From Cordilura impudica (Eukaryota > Arthropoda > Insecta > Diptera > Scathophagidae): 64,000 nt of DNA. Numbering within the stretch: position 1 is the first letter of the stretch; every line of letters starts with the position of its first letter. The notes below the pieces were generated by a model, which did no database searches, was not told the DNA's origin, and worked only from the letters and a program-made list of their open reading frames with translations. This document shows, in pieces, positions 57,876 to 64,000 of this stretch. A program made the translations under genes and the position numbers. The DNA lies in NCBI GenBank assembly GCA_963682025.1, contig OY821519.1, positions 106,748,099 through 106,812,098 of the forward strand, read 5' to 3'.

Positions 57876-60475
57876 CTGTAGAATAGAAAATAACAAGCAA
57901 AAGTAGAGGACCCGCCCTAGAGATTCAAGTGCAAATTTTAGGAAATTTTATTATTTCATTTAATAAATTATTTTATAAGACAGTTCACAATTCAACACTT
58001 TTTAAGTTGGTTTATATCCAAAATTATTTTTCAATTCAATACAATTATTATAGTGAATGAAGAAAGCAAACTAATTTTTTCTACAAACACATTAGCAAAT
58101 TTAATATGTAGTATTGCATAATTTTATGTATGTGTGCTAGTAGCAATTTAAATGCATTTTACTCCAAAAAAAATTATTCTAGACGGTACAAATGTGAAAA
58201 TCTGGTTCATAGCCGAAAAGAAATACCTTTAAAATGAGATACTTTTGGTAAAAATCGGGTGAAAACTGTTTAACAAATATTCGGTAACACGAAATCGCCT
58301 TACCTATTAATAGTATAGGTATGCAATATTGTTGCCCATGCTTTGAATCATAAATGCATTTGCTCACAATTGGTTTTGAACTACAAACATGTATTTGTGT
58401 GGTTAGAATTGTGATGTGACAATACTTTTTGACCATAGGTTTTAGTACAGCAAAGAAAAACAATATTTTCTTATCATTATTTCGGTTTATTTCTAAAGAT
58501 TTTAGTTTTGTTATTTTTTCTTGCTCTTGTTGTTCACACATTACTACAAATATTGAACATATTGTAGGTTTGTATATGTATTTTTATTTTTTTTTTTTGC
58601 TGTAATGGTAAATGGCTTAGTACGTTTTGCTGTTATTGGCCATTTTAATGGTGGCTGATTATGTACGAGTTAGTATGCGAACGAGCATGTAGAGAAAATG
58701 TTTGGTCAGTTTTAGAAAACTTTATTTTCTTTGTGCCATATTAAGCATTTTAGTCATTTTCTTTTCTTCCATCAGTTGCATTTGGTTTGTTGGTCATAAG
58801 AAACTTGCACTCTTAGTGGTTTTGTTGATAGTTGTTGGTTGTTAGTTCTTTCAACTTGCGTAAATATATACATGTGCATGTAATAAGTGCATTTTTAAGT
58901 TAGTATCTATGTAGACTAGAATCTGGTTGCTGCTTTTGTCTGTTGTTGATATTTGGATAGGTTGGCAAAAACATTCAAACACATTCACGAAGGCACACAT
59001 AGATATGTACATGCAATAGTTAAAGAGTAATCTTAACGCTGCTTCTTACAGTTGACCTAGTTACCGAGGAAGAACTACTTTATTATATTGTTGAAATTCA
59101 GGAAATTTAAACGTGTCCTTCTTGACACTACCACCATTTTTCTAAGACTAAAAAAAAAATTAAGAACAACGACTGCAACTAAACAAAAAAAAAAAACACA
59201 CAAATGCAAAAGAATTACAAACCCATATATTTATATGAACATGTATGTTACATTCTGGTTGGGGTGACCATATAATTTTTCAGCTATAATAGATTGTGTT
59301 TGCATACTATTCATTTTAAAATATTTGCTTGAACTCCTGACAAATAGTTCTTACATATATAATTAGAAAAATTTTCATAAGAAAATAAAGTTATAAAGAA
59401 AAATTAATAATTAAAAAAATATGTCAGACCAAACAAAATAAAATAAAAATTTAAAAAAATCATATCGAGGGTTTCATGCCGGAACGGCATATCGAACGGC
59501 TTATCGAAATGTAATATGGTGTCATATTACATTTTCATTTACAAAATGTTAAAATGCATTAAATAAAAAATATAGCATTTTCTAATATAGAAAATTCCCA
59601 ACACCAGAAATAATTTATAATTATACTTCCTGTTGGATTACTTTATAAATTATTCAATAGCATCTCTTACATTATCTGTAACAAGCGCACAATTTGAAAT
59701 AAAAATTTTAGTTTCCTGAAAATTATGATTTGTTTCGGCGTAATACATATTAATTGAGTTCAAATGGTCAGCTTATGCATAACCAAAAAATAACGTTAAG
59801 CGAACACACAAAAAAATGTGTAAGAGATAATTTCAACACTAACACAAAACCGTAATATAACAAATATCTCAAGTGTTGTTTCCTGTTTTCATTAAAAACA
59901 AAACAACAACAAAAATACAATAGAAAAAATATATAAAAACATAAAATATCACAGAGAACAGTCTAAAAACACATACAAAAACACACACACACACATACTA
60001 ATATCTTCACAGAAAATCATGAGAAAAAGACAAGCTATTAAGTGTTGTAGTGGATAATAGCATGTTTTGTCAGCATAGAACTACGAATACTACTACATAT
60101 ACAATATAAAACCGTTCGTAAGTTAAAAAAAAAGAAAAAAAAAATTAAATGTATGTTCATTTTATCTTGTAAATTAGGTACACAAACAAAAAAAGTTGTG
60201 TTGGAAGGAGTTGAGATAATATGTGTATGTTTCCTTGGAATAAGGTAACACTTACTGTTCTTATTCTGTATCAGACAAAGATCAGTCCAAACTTTTTTAA
60301 GTTATACGAGAAAGATTGGTATTTTTGTATACTTGCTGCACTTTAAATATCTCTAATATTAATAGGCTAGGTGATTTCTTGTGACTGATGTTTTGTTCTA
60401 CCATTTTATCCCGATTTTGAACAAACGTATATTATTTGAAAGGTATTTCTTTTTAACCGTTTTGCTGGTTTACAG
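57876..60475. other. long non-coding stretch
   Basis: A minus-strand frame of 120 codons (58179-58541) shows no recognised motif and sits in AT-rich DNA; I do not call it. 59507-59534 is a perfect 12-bp-stem hairpin (AAATGTAATATG, 4-nt loop). Otherwise featureless to me, consistent with intron or intergenic DNA. Confidence 0.4.
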
Positions 60476-60552
60476 ATTTTTAATTTTTTTCCTTTGTTTT
60501 GAGTAAATTGCATTTAAATTTGCTACTAACACATATGAAAAATTATACATAT

Positions 60553-61699
60553 CGCACCTGTACCTCTAAAGTGAAGTCAACTCAAAATTTTTCAATTTTC
60601 ACTTTTTGCAGAAAACGATACACATATCTCTGTGGTTTTCTAGAATAACCACGTATGTCATAAAATCAAAATGTTCATGGGAGCCAAAAAACGCTATATT
60701 TGAAATTATGGGCTCGATATAATGTTTTTAGAACATTTTATTTAACAGTCCTGTAGATATGGGCAATAAATACTTTATATAAAATTTTGATCAAAAATCG
60801 TTAGAGGAATAGGTCCTAGAGAAGGACGAAAAAACAATATAAATTACACTTACAGTGTGTGCAGATAAAACAACTTATGTCGATCCAAAAGAAAACTACT
60901 AATGCAACCACCCATGTAGACATAAGTTGTTGGTGCTTGAAAAATGGATTTTTTTGTTCGCCAACAAAAAGTTAATGGGACTTAGGATGAGAATATAACA
61001 ACGCATCAAGAATAATATTGACAAAAAATAACATAAATAAGCACACAAGTTTTTACAAGTGGTTATAAACGGAAAACTAATCCAAAATTATTTTGCATAT
61101 TTTTTCATTAATAACAACGTATGTCGCTATGTGTCGTTTTCTGAGAAAATAATTTATCAGCGATCAAACGTAGGTTGACATACGTCGTTAGTGCTTAATT
61201 TAAATTAATTTAATAACCATATAAGATCCGTCGTTATTTAAAGAAAAAGCTCAGAAATGCTCAATATTTTTTTAAAAAAATTGAACATATATAAAGAGCG
61301 TTAAAAATTAGTATATTTGGCATCGTTAACTAAAAACTGACAAAAATGGACATATGTGGTTATTCCAGAAAACCACAGATCTATCCACTGTACAAATCTT
61401 ACATCGGTTTTTCTAGTCTTTCGCAAAAAAAATACAGTTGTAACCCTCTTAGTGTTATAAGAGTATCTTCTTTAGAATCCACTAAAAAGATATATTTTGA
61501 GTTGCACACAAAAAACTTATTATTTTTGATGATCGCTGAAAAATCGCAAAAACAACTACTGTTGTTTACTTATTATTCGCAATACTTTACAATGAAAAAA
61601 CTGTTTTTAAATTTTATAATAAATATTAGAAAAACGGTTTTTTGCCTCCACTGAAAATTTGTAAATTTTGAGTTGAGTCACTTTAGCGGTAAAGGCGCG
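60553..61699. mobile_element. MITE M2 with ATAT duplication (contains M1 copy)
   Basis: 21-bp imperfect TIRs (CGCACCTGTACCTCTAAAGTG versus its inverse partner at 61679-61699, three mismatches) continue as a further inverted TCAACTCAAAATTT. ATAT flanks both ends (60549-60552, 61700-61703). About 400 bp without the nested M1. Confidence 0.7.
60630..61378 (+). mobile_element. MITE family M1, copy 2
   Basis: 749 bp with the same CTGTGGTTTTCT termini as 44369-45090. ATCT is duplicated at 60626-60629 and 61379-61382. It lies inside M2 and is therefore the younger insertion. It retains the internal ACTTATGTC / GACATAAGT inverted repeat. Confidence 0.9.
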
Positions 61700-61769
61700 A
61701 TATGCTATGTGTGTTTCATTAAATTTGTTAATGTTTTTGTTAAATAGTTTGTTAATTCATCCACAATAA

Positions 61770-62479
61770 TTACACAGTACAACATTTTTCAGCTATTTGA
61801 TTTGGGACTCAATTCTGAGAATTGCAACTAAAATTATCCCGAAAAATAAGATATCCTGCATCATTAGTTTTGTCAAGTTGGCTGCCATTATAATTTAATG
61901 GCCATACGAATTTTTTGCTCAAGGTGGATTTCTATCACTTTTTGTATATTTTAACACGGTTATAACTAGGTAACCGTACGGAATATCTCTTTGGCGTCTG
62001 AAACTACATTGTAGATATTGAACCGGAGAAAAAACAAGCTGAAAAAACCTACCCGAAAAAAGTGCATCCAGTGCCTTAAAAATAGCAAAAATACCAATTT
62101 CCCCGCCATTTTTCCCCCCTTTTCACCTTTTTTGTTAAATAACTGGATTACAAATCCACAAATATGCTGTTTTTTTTTTTATAAATTTTATTTTGTATGA
62201 AAATAAAAATTCCGATTCATATTACAGAAAATATGTGAGTTTTATTTATAATCTACGCATAGAAACAAAATTTAGAACATTTGTTCTTACCGAGTTATAA
62301 CCATGTTAAAATATACAAAAATTGATAAAAATCCACCTTGAGCAAAAAATTCGTATGGCCATTAAATTATAATGGCAGCCAACTTGACAAAACGAATAAT
62401 GCAGGTGGTCTTATTTTGGGGCTACTTTCAGGTGCAATTGTCAGAATTAAGTCCTAAAATCATGTATTGTACTGTGTAA
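61770..62479. mobile_element. foldback MITE M3 with TAA duplication
   Basis: The arms of about 220 bp are inverted copies: TTACACAGTACAA ends, and an identical core from CAAGTTGGCTGCC through CTCAAGGTGGATTT. TAA repeats at both junctions (61767-61769, 62480-62482). The central ~270 bp has poly-pyrimidine and poly-T tracts. No ORF. Confidence 0.8.
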
Positions 62480-62575
62480 TAAACCATAAAAGTATTGGTT
62501 TGTGAATTGGCTAAGTTGAAAAATAAAACTGCCTAGGAATTGCACTCGAGTTGCGAGTGCTGGAATCTGCTTGTT

Positions 62576-62845
62576 AGCACAATTTTCCTAAAACAATTGG
62601 GTGTTATTATTGTGTCCTTAACTCAGACATCATAGGTATTAAAGAACATGGAACCATGATTTGCTAATCCCAGAATTTGTAAATTTGTAAATATAAATTC
62701 CGGCATTCCAGGATTTTATGAGCTTTCAGATTATTTCGGGATTTGTTTTTCGTTAATTTTTTAATTTTGTAAATTTCAATATAAAAAGTCATGTACTTTT
62801 AAAACCACTAATTTTAGCGTGACTATTTTGCCAAACGAAATAAGA
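62576..62845. other. non-coding stretch
   Basis: Nothing recognised. Confidence 0.4.
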
Positions 62846-62849
62846 ATGG

Positions 62850-63265
62850 GTAATTTTTTTTAGAAGAAAAAGTACCTTAATAGGAAATTGTACTTTTTAA
62901 GAACAGGTAATTTTTAAGAAAATGTACTATTTAAAAGAGGAACTATTTAAGAAAATTTACTTTTTAAGAAAATGAATTTTGTAAGAAAATTTGTTTTTAG
63001 GAAAAGGTACTTTTAAAGGAGAGGTACTTTTCAAGAAATGTTCTTTTTAAGAAAAGTTTACTTTAAGAAAAGATATATTTAAGAAAAGGTACTTTTTTTT
63101 AGAAAATATAACTTATTAAAAAAAAAAAAATAGATTAAGAAAATTCGCTTTATAAGAAAAAGTACTCTTTAACAAAAGGTAAATTTTTAAAAAAGAGTTT
63201 TTAAAGAAAATTTACTTTTATAAGGTGTATTTTTAAGAAAGGGTACTTTTTAAATAAAAATACTT
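62850..63265. repeat. 17-20-bp minisatellite (TTTAAGAAAAGGTACTTT)n
   Basis: About twenty imperfect units alternate TACTTTTTAAGAAAA with variants such as ATTTTTAAGAAAAT. The unit is itself close to an inverted repeat (TACTTTTTAAGAAAAGGTA). No coding potential. Confidence 0.8.
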
Positions 63266-63273
63266 TATTATGA

Positions 63274-64000
63274 AACAAGTAAGAAAATTATAGTCGGTCT
63301 AGACCCACTATACGATATACTTTACCATTGTTTAGAGACCCTATGTCTTTGGTCCAACTAATTGGATATAGAAAATAAACATACACCAAATTTGTGTGGC
63401 ATTCTTATTAATTTTTTTGGCTGCAGATATGAAAAAGTACATAGCAGGTGCTATATATATATGGGGAATAGGTCGCAAAATGAACCGATCTTGTCCGTAT
63501 TTGGTAAAGTCACTTATATTTTTGGAAAAAAATATATAAATACCAAATTTAAAAAAAAATCTGTGGAATATTTTTTTTTTGATAGATTTAAGTAGAGATC
63601 GGGAAGCAGCTCTATATGAGGCCTATGATTATTTTTATAGAGATTATTTTTGGACTAATAATTAATGGATATAATAAACACATACAAACCCAATTTGAAT
63701 GAGATCAATATGATAATTTGGGTCTTATGGCAATCTATATCGATTTCAGAGGGGTCATGTGTATGGGGACTAGGTCTGAACATGGACCGAATGTCATAAA
63801 TTTCAATAGCGTTCATCCTATGGCTGATAGAAGCTTACATACCAAATTTCATCGAAACATATTCATATTTGCGACCTGTAGTTTGATTACAAAGTTTACA
63901 TGGACACACACAGACGGACGGACAGACGGACGAACATCGCTTAATCGACTCAGAAAGTGATTTTCAGTCGATCGGTATAATAAAAGATGAGTCTAGGTCA
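63274..64000 (-). mobile_element. DINE-1/mini-me-like repeat, copy L (runs off the window)
   Basis: It starts AACAAGTAAGAAAATTATAG with a palindrome carrying one change (AGACCCACT). The GGAC tract is at about 63912-63932. The window ends in the conserved 'aaaagatgagtctaggtca' block about 75 bp before the expected left end. Confidence 0.9.

Larger units (their letters stand above)
60476..62575 (+). repeat. old dispersed repeat interrupted by nested MITEs
   Basis: 60476-60552, 61704-61769 and 62483-62575 together align with the continuous 11770-12018 segment. Shared words include 'tttttcctttgttttgagt', 'gcatttaaatttgctactaacacat', 'atgtgtgttt', 'aaatttgttaatg', 'ttgtgaattggct' and 'gcactcga...ctggaatct'. 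The gaps are filled exactly by the elements at 60553-61699 and 61770-62479. Confidence 0.75.

Noticed and set aside
58179..58541. 120-codon minus-strand ORF
   Set aside because: No recognisable domain; surrounding 2.6 kb shows no coding or splice signals.

Overview
The window looks like nuclear DNA of a higher fly, most likely a calyptrate (blowfly, flesh fly or muscid group). It is very AT-rich and has no operons or long intact host ORFs. It is saturated with decayed dipteran-type transposable elements: Tc1/mariner, piggyBac, hAT, Transib, Helitron, Jockey-type and other LINEs, BEL/Pao, and a DINE-1/mini-me-like repeat with a (GTCC)n microsatellite. Genus is inference; the repeat content is read directly from the sequence.

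Layout. 0-9 kb: degenerate minisatellites, a TE-protein fragment, a hAT relic, a BEL/Pao gag fragment and two copies of the DINE-like repeat. 9-21 kb: a piggyBac relic, a decayed zinc-finger TE protein (14.5-16 kb), a CACTG-ended long-TIR element (16971-18397) containing a 97-bp snap-back palindrome, a mariner relic and a LINE reverse transcriptase broken by one stop. 21-30 kb: low-complexity and minisatellite DNA, two adjacent DINE-like copies, a small Helitron with clean ends, and a Helitron-derived array of about 140-bp units duplicated as a 630-bp block. 30.8-36.3 kb: a Jockey-type reverse transcriptase cut in two by a 4.7-kb Transib transposon with RSS-like CACAGTG ends, a 5-bp TGTGG target duplication and TIRs over 1.4 kb long. 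36.6-41.5 kb: a second piggyBac relic, DINE-like copies and a Tc1 relic.

41.9-44.4 kb is the best candidate for host gene sequence. A TATA-less Inr+DPE core promoter at exact spacing is followed by about 700 bp with a single ATG and a possible splice donor, as expected of a long non-coding first exon. No downstream coding exon was recognised, so the rest of the window would be first intron or intergenic DNA.

44-64 kb: a MITE family with 4-bp target duplications (two copies), a Helitron relic whose helicase is split by a DINE-like insertion, a LINE with RNase H, a mariner relic, a 1.7-kb foldback with TA duplications, a Tc1 relic, a nest of three MITEs inside an old repeat whose uninterrupted paralogue lies at 11.8 kb, a 17-20 bp minisatellite, and a DINE-like copy running off the end. 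No coding element is intact. The interest lies in insertion junctions, nesting order, unusual termini and the candidate promoter.
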